Source: Austropuccinia psidii
Lineage: Eukaryota; Basidiomycota; Pucciniomycetes; Pucciniales; Sphaerophragmiaceae
Assembly (NCBI GenBank): GCA_023105745.1
Contig: JALGQZ010000013.1
Coordinates: 648,501 to 712,500 of the forward strand
Direction: 5' to 3'
DNA: 64,000 nucleotides
How positions within the stretch are numbered: the stretch's first letter is position 1; the number at the start of each line of letters is the position of its first letter. The notes under the pieces are model-generated. The model searched no databases, was not told where the DNA came from, and worked only from the letters and a program-made list of their open reading frames with translations. A program made the position numbers and the translations under genes. This document shows, piece after piece, positions 34,685-48,100 of the stretch.

Positions 34685-36199
34685 AGATTTATTAAATAGA
34701 AATTTTTAAATTAATTTCTTAATTAATTTTTATTCAAATGAGTTTCTTTCTTTTTTTTTTAATATATTTAAGTTAAGAGTATTATTTTTTGAAGATAATT
34801 ATTAAATTAATTATAAGATTTCTCAATTTTTTTTTTAATTAAAGAAAATATTTGAATTTCAATTCATCCTAATATTTAATTATAAGCTTAAAATACAAAA
34901 AAAAAAATTATATAATATGAAAGAAAATAATTGAAGGAAGAATTATTTGTTAAACCAATTTAAATGAATAATATTTAGCTGATAAGATTTCATCAAAAAG
35001 TGTGATATTAAACCTATGGATAAATTTAAATAAGCTCCCCTCAAATTTCAAATGAAAAATTGGTTTGTTTGTTTTTTTGACAGATAATATCTAATATTTA
35101 GCTAAAACAAAAAAAAGAGCTAAGGAATACTCATTTATTGGCTTTCTAAGCCTTATTTTCTTTTTTAAAATTTAAAATCTAAAAAAAATAAAAAATAATT
35201 TCAATTAACTCAAATATATTTTGGTTTATTTGATTCTTGAATAATTTTTTTTCACAAAAAAAAAAACAATAAATTAAACTTTTTAATTTATTTTAATATG
35301 AAAAAAAAAAGATTTATATAAATAAATAATTTGAAAGAAAATCTTTTTCATTAGTAAAAAAAAAAATATTTGAGAAATGGATATCATCTTTATTTTTATG
35401 ATTCAAAGTTATTCTAAGATTTAAAAATATTCAAAATCTTAAAATTTATTTAGGAGGAAATTTAGATTAAAATAAAATAAAAAATTCTTAAAATTAGAAA
35501 TGAAAAAAAAAAAAAACATAAAATCTTATTTTAATTTTTAAAAAATATTTTATATATAAGTTATTAAATCTATTAATAGGAATTTCTTAGATTAAATTCC
35601 TTGAAAGATTTCTCAAGAATATAATATTTTTTAATAAAGCTCTTTTAAAAAAATACTTTATGTTTAATTTTTAAATTAATTTTATTTTTCATTAGAGGGA
35701 ATAATTGAAAGATATATTTAAAATTTCCATAAATAATTTTAAAATGTAGAGTTTTAATAATAAATTGATGTTGAAAATCTTTTAAATTTTAAAAGAAAGG
35801 CTTTAATTATTAAAAATTTATCTTATTTAAGTAAATTTATTTTAAAAAATGAATAAATCTTTAATTCTTATAAAACTTTTTAATCATTTTCTCATAATTG
35901 GAATCAAAAAGTTATTTTTAATCTTCATTCAGAATTTAAAAAATAAAATTAAAAAATTCAAATAAAATTTTTTATTAAAAATTTACTATTAATTTAAAAA
36001 TTTATATTTTTTAAAATTAAATAATTGATTGAATCGAATTGAATTTATTTTAATTTAGAAATCTCATTTAAAAATCTTGATTCTCCCACCTAGTCCTAAC
36101 GATTAATAAAATTTCAAAAATTAAAATTATGAATTAAATTAAATTAAATTATTTTTATTTTTATTTTTATTTTCATTTTTAAAATTTTAAAAAAAAATA
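30640..36199. other. Extremely AT-rich block with poly-A/poly-T tracts
   Basis: No gene supported. Almost no G or C over long stretches, with many homopolymers (for example T-runs at 31080-31096, 32811-32830 and 32921-32955; A-runs at 31196-31218 and 33083-33109). The last 60 bases before the phosphatase ATG are a (ATTTT)n-like tract, similar to that before the SulP gene. At about 32127-32170 a motif (AATTGGCTACACC...CAGGTGTT) recurs at 55526-55568. Homopolymer lengths may be unreliable in an assembly. Confidence 0.6.
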
Positions 36200-38515
36200 A
36201 TGAAAGATTTAATTCTTAAATTAAATTTTTTTAAAAAAAATTCATCCAAATTTTTATTAAAAACTTATCATAATCGATCATTATCAATTAAAATTTCATC
36301 TTCAAATTCAAATCCACCAAAAAATAGGGCTTTAGTTGATTTAGCTTTAATCACTACTGGTTTCATATCAATAGGTGCTACTATCATTTGGATTAAATCA
36401 AATCAATCTCAAAAATTTAATGATCCTCTAAATCTCAATTTAAATCAATCTAATCAACAAAATCAATTCGAAATTCCTTTATCCAGTCAGTAAGTTCATA
36501 AAAATCTTGTTTGTTTGTTTTCTTAAAATATTAAATTAAATTAATCTTAAATCTTAATATCTTATTTTTAGTACTGGTTCTCCTACTACCAAAAAAGTTT
36601 TAACAATGTTATCAATAGATCAAGTCGATAAATTATTAAAAAAATATCAAACTACTTTCTTAATAGATAGATCTCATAATCCAATCAATCGTAAGTGATG
36701 GTGACTTTAATCAATCTTAATCTAATCTAATCTAATCTATTTTATTTTATTTTATTTTATTCAATTCTATTCTTTTTAGGTTATGATACTAATCATTTAG
36801 CTTCTAACGCTCCAATCGAAGATGATTCAATTTGTACTATCCTCACTCGTGATCAATCTTCAAATCAAAATATTCAAAATATTCAAAATATTCAAAATAC
36901 TCAAAACATTCAAAATACTCAAAATGATATGCTCTTCTTTGGAGTCTTTGATGGTCATGCTGGTTGGCAAACTTCTAAACTCCTAGTCGATCAATTGGTT
37001 CCTGCAGTAAATAGAGAATTACATGCTCTCTTTCGTAGTGATCCTTTTTATGTCACAGCTTATTTAACTAAACAATTAAATCATTCTTCTAATATTATCA
37101 AAAAAACTTCAGATCAATCTATTCCCACTAAAATTCAAATCTCAAAAAATCTTTGGACAAAAATTTGGGATTTAGTCACTTGGAATCAAACTTCAAATCA
37201 AATCATCATCAAAAATTTAGATTATGATGATCAAATGATCAAATTAGCCATTCAAAACGCTTTTATCAAATTAGATGATTATATCATTGGTCGTCCACTT
37301 CAATTATTACAAAATCATCAATCTAAAAACTCAAATCTATCAAATCCTCATTCAAATGAAATCACCCCTCAACAAACTGCCTCTTTACAAACCCTTTTAC
37401 CTGCCCTAAGTGGTTCTTGCGCTTTATTAGCTTACATTGATACCCTACAATCAAAGTAAGCTTCTTCAATTAAAAAAAAAAAAAAAAAAAAAACAACTTA
37501 AAACTTAAAATCAACCCTTCTTCTTCTTCTTCTTCTTAAACTATTACTTGCATTTTTTTATTTATTAACCTTTTTCTTTCAAGAGTTCATGTAGCTTGTA
37601 CAGGTGATTCAAGAGCTGTAATGGGTCTTTGGGACCCAAAAGCAAATAATGGATCCGGTCAATGGAAAGCTCAATTACTTAGTGAAGATCAAGAAGGAAT
37701 GAATCCAAAAGAAGTTGAAAGGTTAATCATTCTAATCTTAAACTTTTCTTTTAACTTTTCAATCTAATCAAATCTACTTAAATTCTTTTAGAATTAAAAC
37801 TGAACATCCTCCTGCTGAACAAGAAAACCTCATTCGCCGAGGTAGAGTCTTAGGCGGCTTACAACCGACTAGAGCTTTTGGTGATGCTCGTTACAAGGTA
37901 ATTAAAACTTGAAAAAATTCTTAATACTTTAATAATCATTAAAACTTTTCAATTCATTAGTGGCCTCTCGGAATTCAAGAAAAACTTTATGAAGCTTTTT
38001 ATCCTACAAGTAAACCTAGGCGTGACCCTCCAGATTATCTTACTCCTCCTTATGTTACAGCTAAACCTGAAGTCACATCCACCTTACTTCCAAATCGTTC
38101 AGTTACTGATAAACCTGCCTTTATAGTCTTAGCCACAGATGGCTTATGGGATAGGTTAGAAACTGCTCAAGTCGTTGGTTTGGTGGGTACCATGATCGAA
38201 TTAACAGCTCAAAATCCAGGTCAACCCCCCCAACCAAAAGTTTTAGATAATAATCAAGTCGCTGGACCTAATAAAGTTCAAGTCTTAAATTTACCTGGTA
38301 GCTCTAATTCTACAGTTCATGATCCTACAAATACTCATATCCCTAATCAACAAACAAATCAGCAATCATTTATCTTTGAAGATAATAATTTCGCAACTCA
38401 TTTGATCAGGAACGCTTTAGGTGGTGCAAGTAGGGAAAAAGTTGGCGCATTACTTAGTATTCCTGCCCCTCATTCAAGGAGATATCGTGATGATATCACT
38501 GTCACTGTTATGTAA
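36200..38515 (+). CDS. Mitochondrial-type PP2C protein phosphatase (pyruvate dehydrogenase phosphatase-like), 6 exons, 627 aa
   Basis: PPM/PP2C metal-dependent Ser/Thr phosphatase. Exons 36200-36489, 36572-36690, 36780-37455, 37584-37721, 37792-37897, 37961-38515; 1884 nt in frame to TAA. The N-terminus (1-40) is basic and Ser/Asn-rich like a mitochondrial presequence, with one hydrophobic segment at about 44-65. Catalytic motifs: FFGVFDGHAGW (189-199, metal-binding Asp194), ACTGDSRAV (366-374), GGLQPTRAFGD (429-439), VLATDGLWD (499-507, Asp503) and YRDDITV (618-624). The pattern is closest to the yeast Ptc5/Ptc6 and pyruvate dehydrogenase phosphatase branch, which reactivates the E1-alpha subunit in the matrix; that assignment is inference. 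Odd: a coding minisatellite of NIQ/NTQ tripeptides just before the first motif, and a large Asn/Gln-rich insert. Codon use is strongly AT-biased. Confidence 0.93.
36861..36926 (+). repeat. Coding minisatellite (CAAAATATT-type 9-mer) in PP2C exon 3
   Basis: Near-perfect 9-base repeats encode alternating N-I-Q / N-T-Q triplets immediately upstream of the first catalytic motif. The length is a multiple of three, so copy-number change would not break the frame. Probably a disordered linker. Confidence 0.8.
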
Positions 38516-39662
38516 ACATTTTTTTTTTTTCAAAAAAATGACATCATTAAATAGTTTGATTTTTGACAATCTTATACAATCATTCATTCATAGATTTATC
38601 GATCCCAATCGAAATAGTTCCACCAAGACAAATCAGCCTACCAATGAACCTAATGAAGGCATCACACAACTCAAACCTGAATTGGTTGGAATCTCAAAAC
38701 TTTAGGTTTAAAATCTTGCAAAAACAAACTTTGTAATATTTTCTAATATAAAAAATAACTTGATTTTTAAAGTAATTCAAAACTTAAGCTTATGCGTGAG
38801 TGATTTATAAATATCCTGAGATAACAAACTCAAACCTGAAACTTAATGGTAGCCTTACATGTTTGGTTCAACAGTGAAGAACATGATTAAATATAGGCTT
38901 AAAGCTCTGTAAATACTCTATTGATTATTTTTGGTTAAAATCTCTTCAAACTTAATTTTCAATTATTTTATTTAGACTTTTTAAATCTTTTTTTACCTAA
39001 TTTTGAATAAAGCAAATGAAGCACATGGCTAAATGCAGGCCAATTGATTGCTAAATTAACATGGGCACCCTGGCCATGCCCTACACCTGACTTTGATTGG
39101 GCAATTCTAGTTGCTAGATTGATGCCAGAATAACCTAATCTTCAATTATTATGATGTTTTTAAAGTAGTCTGGTACCCATCATGAAAATTTGCATATATA
39201 TATTGAAAAGGACATAATAGCCCAAAGGGGCAATTCATCATAAATGCCCCACCCCCCTTCAAAAAAAAACAAATTAAATGTGAAAAACAACCATTCAATT
39301 AATTGTTTATATTTCTTTTAATAGGAATCTTCAAATCATCAAAAAAGGCAATAAATGAATAAAAAAATTAAAAATTTATCAAATAATAATAAGGGAATTT
39401 TTTGAAATTCAATATAATCCTTTTATTTTTTAGTACAAATATATATATACATATATATAGTAAGCCTTTTAACTAAATATTTTTTTTTTATAATAATATT
39501 GATCTATCTATTTATCTATATATTATTATTATTATTTTGCTAAAAAATTAACCAAACAAACCCCCCCCAAAAAAAACAACCTCCAAGTTTTCCCTAACTC
39601 CCCCCCCCCCAAAAAAAAAAAAAAAGAAATTGAAAATGAAAGTTAAAGTGAAATTGAAATTG

Positions 39663-39693
<31 letters not shown>

Positions 39694-40264
39694 AAAGGGG
39701 TTGAGGAGTTGGAAAGAATGTAAAAAAGATTTTTTTTAAAAAAAGTTCAATTTAATTAAATTTTGAAAAAAAAAAAAAAAAAGAAAAAAAATTCCTAAGA
39801 GGAAAATGACTATTATTAAAATTCTATTTAATGGAAAAAAAAAAAACCTTTGGAAAAACCTTTAGTTATTAAAAAAGAAGAAGAAAATTACTTAAATTTT
39901 TGAGAAAATTGAAATAGAAGAAAAGAGATAAATTAGATCCAAGTCAATTTCATCACAATGGAGTTATTGTAGTGGATCAATTTAAATTATCTTAATGTTC
40001 TGAGTACTAATTATTAAAATTAAAAACTTAATTAGAATTACTTTTAAGGATGATTCTATTTAAAAAATATGCAACACTAATTAAAAGCTTTGACTATGAC
40101 TGTGACATATAAAAAATAGTATGATGATAAAATAAAATAAAAGGGATCTGTTATTAAGTAATAGAGATGATGAGACTATTAGAAGAACTGGTTTTAATGA
40201 TTTTGAATTTGATTATTATAATATTAACTAAAATAATTCAAATCATAATTATAACTTAAATATT
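38516..40264. other. 3' flank of PP2C with simple repeats
   Basis: No gene supported. Contains C8A8 (39561-39576), C11A15 (39600-39625), (TGAAAG)5 at 39661-39690, and ATT/TA microsatellites at 39430-39535. Open frames at 38421-38705 overlap the phosphatase end and have no domain. Confidence 0.55.
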
Positions 40265-42179
40265 TATAAGATGTTTCTATGAAACTTTTGATAATATTAT
40301 TATTAATCAAAATTACTATGACTGTTCTTATAAAATATAATAATAAAAATTATTATAACAAAAATTAAATAATTAAAGAATTAATTATTTCTTTTAATTT
40401 TTATACACTACTAGTGATTATAACAATAAGTAATAATTTTCTATTAGAATCAATTAAAAGAAGAATTTAATAATAAAAACTTTTTTTTATTAAAATAATA
40501 AAAAATTATTTTAATATTTTATTATCTTTTGAAAAAAAAAAAAAATAATTATAAATATAATTTTTAAAGAAAACAATTTATTAGATAAAAAAAAATTTAA
40601 TAATTAAGATAAATCATTCACTAATACTTCAAAGAACTTATAAAAGATAAAAGTTGAGAAATTTAACAGATAATTGTGTATTTTAAGAATCAAAATTTAT
40701 TTATAAAAAGATTACAAAAATATATAGTTTATTTCTATTATTTAAAGTCATTTTGATTTATTCTAAAAGATTTAACTAATACTTACTTGTTGGTAATAAA
40801 GGTATAATTGAATAATGTAATGATTTGAAAAAAAAAAAGCTCTTTTAAGTCAACAACAGCTCACAGAGGTATGTCATAGAGAAAACTGAAAAAAACAGTG
40901 AGTGAGAAAACAATAAAACTTTTTTTTGATTATTGATTTCATCATCTGTTATCACATAAGTTTATCATAATTACTTAATTAAAGCTTTTAAATGACTACC
41001 AACCCATTTATGGTTAAGAATAAAAGGAGTAATAACTTTAAATATTCTTTTATTATGAAATAATAATTTATTTCTCAAAGTTATCAATTTTATTTGAAAT
41101 TTAATCATAGATTGTATTTTCTGTGAATTTTTAAAAATTCAGTATTTCATGTGGAATCATCAAAAATGGACTGTAAGTAAAACTTTTAATTTTAATTATA
41201 AAATTAGAATTATTTTTTTGGTTTTTATATTAATTATACAATTCTTAATTTGTCATGAAATTTTAAGAAAGATTAATTAATAATTGTATTTTTAATGAAT
41301 TTTTGAAGTTTTTACCTCATTTCTATTTAGAATTGCAAATAGAACTATATGACTGGTTGCTATGAGGTAAATCAATGGATACTATTCCAAAAAGGGTTTT
41401 AATTACTATTTTAGGGTTTATAAATGGAAAGTCATTAATAATTGACATGGTTACATAAGTCTAAGTTTCTCTTTACCTCCTTTGCACATCTAAATAGTAG
41501 CTTATTTGCTATTTTCTTATAATTTACTGTAGTTGTAATATGGTAACCAAGTTACCAAAAGGTTTTAGTTTACTAATTGGGCCAAGATCATCCATGGATT
41601 AAAGCTTTTTAGCTGTCTATGCCTCAGAGGCCTCAGAAGTTGGGTACCCTGGCTCTCTTTGATGTATTTTGTCCCCCTTGACTATTTTTCACATCAAAAT
41701 AGAAATTCAGGCTTCAAGTGAGATATCCACTATGGGTGTACCAAAATTGTATTTAAGAATACCATAATATTAAGTGCTCAAAACATGCATAACACTATTC
41801 TTGGTGTATATGTAACATGGGATTTCTCACATTCCCATTATTTTAGTGTGAAATTGAGAAAAACAAAAACTTTCACAGATCTTTTATGTGGTATTTATGA
41901 TTTGGTATTGAAATATTTTCCATATTATCACCTCAAAGAGTTGATTTAAGCTTATTAACTCTATTAAGATACCCTAGGTGAAATTTTGTGTAGAATTTAA
42001 ATCTGGACTTAAATCCATGGATTTATTTACTCAATAAAAAGTTATTCATCTTTTCTGAAATCAAAAAAAAGGATGAATTTTGAATATATGAATGAATTAT
42101 GAGTTATAAATAGTTCAGAATTTATTTTTAAGATAATTGTGGCCTATTTGAATATGTAAAACATATCTCAAGGCTCACA
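40265..42179 (+). repeat. Solo LTR C (uninterrupted, AT-eroded copy)
   Basis: Starts TATAAGATGTTTCTATGAAA (the expected TG mutated to TA) and ends AAGGCTCACA. Flanks are ATATT (40260-40264) and ATATC (42180-42184), a 4/5-matching target-site duplication. It aligns along its whole length with copy B and lacks the gypsy insertion, so it serves as the empty site (42080-42110). It has many more A/T than copy B at differing positions, so it is probably older or more exposed to AT-biased mutation. Confidence 0.75.
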
Positions 42180-42184
42180 ATATC

Positions 42185-45100
42185 ATAAGGGTTACCTCTG
42201 TGTAAGATATTTTAAACATTTAAGAACAAGTTGATAAGAGGATGGGGGGGGGGGGGGTTTTCTTAGGTGGGAGAACTCTTTTTATCTCAAAAAATTATGA
42301 AAATAGGTGGTTATTCAATTTTGAAATTGATAGAGTGAAAATTGTAAATGAGGTGGTTTGTTTATGGTTTAATAAAAACAAAAACACCTCTCTTAGTTCC
42401 CTAATGTGGTTTTGAAACAACATATAAGCATTTTATGCCTATAAAAGGTAAAGGATTTAACCAATTGAAGGTTTAGGTGTTTTTGACAAGAAGAGACACA
42501 TCAAATGATGTAAAAATTACATCTGGGGGACTCTGATTATTTGAGATATGAGCTCTCAATGTGAAAAAAATAATTTAATGTGTTTAAAATCTCATAATTC
42601 AATTATATGGGAGATATCCCACAGTAAGAACCTGTATGAGAAAGCTTAGGAATTTATGAGTTATTTTGGTGATTAATTAATATTTGAACAGCCTTTTCAT
42701 GATTTTGAAATCTCATAATTCAACTATCTTAGATAGTATCCCACAATACCATCCAGTGTGGGATTATAGCCTTAAATCCTCAATAAATTTTTTTGTTTTA
42801 AAGATTAAAATTTTAGAAATTTCCTAAGAATTTATAAAAAAGTGCTCCCTACAAGATTTTTACACATTTTTACCCCCTTTGACTTAATTATGCAAAAGAT
42901 TTACAGGTTAAAATTATTTTTAGATTTTTGTCAAATAGTATTTTTCTTTTTTTGAGAGGAAATTATCAACAACTTTTGATCTGTGTAAGATATAGAAATA
43001 AGGGTTAAAGTTTTATGAATACTTAATGTAGCTCATTCACAAAATATACCACTTTATAGGTATCTAATCAAAAATTTAAAAGCTAGATAAGAGGTCAAAA
43101 AATAGAATTGTTTTTCCTAGTTTCTCAAATAGTCTTATTATGACACCTTTTGATCTAGTGGTTTTAAAGTCTTTAAGATAAAACCATTATGTATTCATCC
43201 TTCCTTTAGACCTTATTTCAATTATTTATCCTTGTTAAGAGGTAGCTTCTATATTAATCTCATTTTTTTCAGAATTTCATTTTGAATTTAAAAATTAGGA
43301 AAAATGAAAAAAGTAATTCAAAATTAAGAAAAAAAAATTTCACCCACAAAGTTAATAAATAAATATTTTTTCAAATGAGAGTGATATTATTCAGATATTT
43401 TGAGAACTTTTCCTCAATTTTTTGAAAAAATCTTGAGGGTAAAAGATTAGCTTAAAAAGAGGGTTTTCATTTTCAGGGTTTAGGTTTAATTTTTTATAAT
43501 CAAATTTTTTTCAAATATAAAATATATATTTTTTTTTTTTTGAAAGATCTCAATAAGCTCATCAATCTTTTCAAAAAAAAAAAAAAAAAGAAAGTGGTCA
43601 AATCCATAAGTGTAACCACTTTTCTTAATTTTTCAATTTATTTTTTTCCATTTTTTTCAAATTGGTCAGTTTAACAAAATAATTGTAAAAAAAATAATAA
43701 TAAAAAACTAAGATTTATATAGATGTTAATTCAGAAAAAAAAATAATAGTTGAAATTAGGTTCAAATTTTTTTTTTAGGAATATTTTGAAAAAATGGCTT
43801 ATTTACATGTTTTTAACATAAAAAACTATGTTTTTTTTTTTTGCCATAATGTGGCAAAAACACAGAATTCTTTTTTGGTAAAAACAGTTAAGGAATTAAA
43901 TTATTTAAAAAAAACTTCATTTTTAAATGCAAAATAGAAGATGTTAAGAAAATTAATTGATATTTTTTCTATTTTTAATCATAAAAGTATAACAAACCTA
44001 TAAAGCTTAGTAACTGAGCATTATAGAGCAGAATAAGCCAAGTACCTAGCAAATAAGATTAAGTAGAAGAGCCATTACTGATACTATTAACTGAAACTAA
44101 TCTTAATAAAACTATATAGGCTTGAAATAGTATTAAGAAACCTGAAGACCTCTAAATAAGTTTTTTATTCTAAAATCATTACAATTGTTGTTACCATTAC
44201 AGGTAATTAATTAATCCATTAGCTAATATACTATATAATTTAACATTATTCATGTCCAAATTGTTCCTTTATATTGCTAATGATCAATTTTCTCTGTTAT
44301 TACTAGTTATTGGTAATTAATAAATATTTCAAAATAAAATGATGAAATATTGTCTTATTGTAGCCACTCTTGAAAAATACACAAAAATTATGTAGATAAT
44401 CCAATAATATCTATAAATTATTGAATTTAATTTTAGATATCCTTTAAGATCAGAAAGCTATTACATTGAATGATTCTGTGGAAATTGAAACTGATATAAA
44501 ATCTTCAATGGATAATCTATAAAAAAACTCTCTCTGTGTGAACCTAAATTGAACTCAAAAATTTTCAAATTATTAAAAAAATTATTCAAAATATATTTAT
44601 CTGGATGAAACTGAAACAGAATGAAAACATTTATTTTAAGATATGAAATTTTAATTCTCTTAATAATATCTAAGGCTCATAAATAATTTAAATAAAACAA
44701 AATAAAACATTATGAGCCTTATCATCCATAATAAAAATCTTTCCTAAACTGAGTTTTAAAAGGAAATTATTATTTAATGAAAATACAAACCCAAAAATAC
44801 TCTTAACTGAAATTAGAAGAAAAGAAATTTAAGAATAATTCAAAACAATCTCAAATTGAGAATGTGAAAAATTCAGGTGAGAAATCAATCAAGTCAAAAT
44901 AGTGAATATAAGTATTAAATAAATGAAAAATATAGTACAGCTTTAGAGTATATTAAATTGTATTGATTGATAAAATTAAAATCAATTAAAACTTTTATTT
45001 TGAAAATTCAATTTCAAAACAAATTCTAGAATTAAAAATTAGGATTTTAATTTTGTAAAATTTAATTCTACAAATCTTAGTTTCAAAATAAAAGAAATAT

Positions 45101-48100
45101 TTAGTTTAAAATATTGTTTTGAGAATTTTCAAATATTAAACATAAGAAATTTTATTTCTTTTATGAGACAAAGAAAGTAATTCATAAAATACATTACTAG
45201 ATATATTTTTCTATGAATAAACTCAGCAGAGTCATTTGATATTGAAGAAATCTTTACTCAATCAATGATTCTATAAGAAATAAGTAGCTCTAAATGTAAT
45301 CTTTAAAGGATTAATATCTGATATAAAAATTTATGTTTTGGACGAATATAGAATATATAGTTATTGAAGACAAAAATGGAATGGAATCTAAGATAACATG
45401 GTAAAAAATTTTCAAATACAATCATAAAGATAGAAAAATCCTCATTTAATAATCTCAGTATAAATTAAGTCTTTTTAATTTATATAGATTTTCTTATTCT
45501 TCTAGAAAAGTAGCTTTTCTTGAAATTTTTAAAGTTAAATGATATTTTTCTTCTTCCCTAATATTTTCCCAAGAGTCCTTTATTTATTGAAAAAGAATTT
45601 ATATGCTGAGATCTCCTTCCTCAGTTAGCTTAAGACAAATTGACTTGATTAATATTGATTGGTATTTTATAGATTTAATATTATGATAATTTTCAGAATA
45701 ATAATCATCACTAATTTAAATCTTATTTTAACTCTTCTATATCATGATGATTTTTTTGATTGAGGAAAAATTTGTTTTATGAACTAATCAATTTTTTTCA
45801 GAATTTCTAAGCTATTTACTACAGGGAACTTGTAAAAAAACATTAAATAATATTGAGTTATAAAATATTCAATATTCAAATATCAGAGAAGAAGCTGTTA
45901 ATAGTTTTGAAAATCTTAAATATTTTTATATAAAATGATATCTCAGTAGATGACATAAATAAGCTAAGAATCAGAGGAATTGATTTGTTTCATCAAAAAT
46001 TGGATATGAAATATTTATTTAATTGATAATTCTTATAAGAACTATATTTTAACATCATTTGGACTTTTTTGTTTTTGGTAAATTGAAAAGTTATTATGTT
46101 AATAAAGCCTATACACATATTCCAAAATTCAATTTTCGTTTTTAAGAAATATTAATTTCTAATAATTTCTTTAAATTAATAGGCAAAAATTTAATTCAAA
46201 TTCATTTCTCTTTACAATGACTTTTGAGAATTTGAAATAATTAAGCTACCCCCCCTATTTCCCCTCCTTCTAATACCAAATTATTTTTCCAATTTATGTT
46301 AGATTTTAATTGGGAATTTAACAATTTCAATCCATTCTAAATTTTAATCAATAAAGATAATAATAATTTTATTATTAAAAAATATATAATATTTTGAATT
46401 ATCTAGTTATTTATTTTGTTTCACCTTTTTTTAATAAAATGAATCTTAATCCTGTATTTCAAATTTTTTTACAAATATCTTCTGTAAGTTATAAATTTGT
46501 TTTTTCATCTTATTATAAATTCTGAAAAAACTATTCAATTACTATATATATATAAAAATGACTAATTTTTTTATTTTCGAAGCTTTCCAATTTAAAAATT
46601 ATCTAGATATTTTAATTCATTAAAGAAATTATTCTTTAGAAAATGATTTAAATACAAATCATTTTGAAAGAAATTATTTTTTCAGATAGTATTTCTCTCT
46701 ATTTATCTCTCTTTACTCATGTATATGTACTTAAATGCATATTTCAAACTAATATTAAAATATACATTTTTTTTTCCAAAATATTTTTTCGGTGATTTTA
46801 ATATTTGTTTGTTTTTGAGTGAGAAATATATGATATATTTATGGTTTGAAAGAAATGAATTTGTATTAAAAATTATTTAAAATAATCATAATATTCATAG
46901 GCTAGTGGCAGGTAGGCCTAAGCTACATATCCTGAAGGGGAAATAATTGGTGATCCTGTTCTGATTGTTAGAAATTCTCAATGAGAATTGGTGGAATAAT
47001 CCTTGGGTTCCCATTGAGAGAATATTGAATAGTCAGCCTACATAGGATCAAAAATTGAAATAAAATCTGGGGTCTTAACAGATAAATAATACTTCTCAGT
47101 AGTCTCTATCAGATCCATCAATAATACTATACTCAATAATCTGATGTAACACTATATCCTTCAATGAAGTAAAGACTAATTTTTTTTTCTGTAATCTGTA
47201 TCCTTGTGAGAAATGTCCAAGATTAATATTCTGAAAGTTAAGCTCACTAAATTGAGTAAGATTTTGAGGATGAGGTAAAATAAACTTGATAAGATGATTA
47301 GAAAATATTCCTCCTTTGTTATGGCTTTATATGTTAGATATAATAGCTCTATAAATAATAATTCTAAAAGTAAGATTATTTAATAACTACTAATATTTAT
47401 TATAAATTAAAAGCTAGAAATATTTCAAAACACTTAATACTAATATTCTTCCAGTAAAGGGATGGCTTTAATCCAGGAATGTGGGTACTTGTACTGAGTG
47501 TTCTGTGAATTTTTTTTGTAATATTTATTTTTGGTGTGTTAAAATGTGGTTTGAGCTAGTGGCTTTCCTGAAATAAATGTTAGTAGTACCCCCTTGTCAA
47601 CTAACACCACCATGAAATTTCAGTTTCATTAATTCCTATTTTTAACAGCTTGAGTAAGAGCTTTTCAAATATGCTTTACGCTGAGCTCACTGAAAGATTA
47701 TCACAAGATTTAAAGTTTATATTCACAGAATTCAATTAAAGTACTGTAATATTACCTGAGATGCTCATGATTCTCCATAAACCAATATTAATTATCTTTT
47801 ACTTCCCAATATTAGGTTTTTTCTCATCCACAAGCTTGGCTAGGACAAAAGTTACTAAAAAAGTTTGCAAAAAATATTTCACCTTAACTACGATGGAAAT
47901 GTTTTGCATAAATATAATTACTTCAAAGAAAAAATGACACAAACAAGATTTTTCCTTTACAGAAGCCTTACTACAGAATGTTCAATTTAGAGTTGTGTTT
48001 CAAGTCTAAACTGATGAAAATAAATCTAAGAAAACCACTACTAATAGGTGATATTTGTAACCATTAATAAGAAATATTTGAGCCATTTATCTTATTGATG

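Noticed and set aside
42244..42257. G14 run as telomere-like repeat
   Set aside because: A single homopolymer with no TTAGGG-type array; most likely simple-sequence or assembly noise.
46900..47180. Apparent similarity to 55850-56100
   Set aside because: Only about 45 bases (around GTCTCTATCAGA) match; too short to define a repeat.
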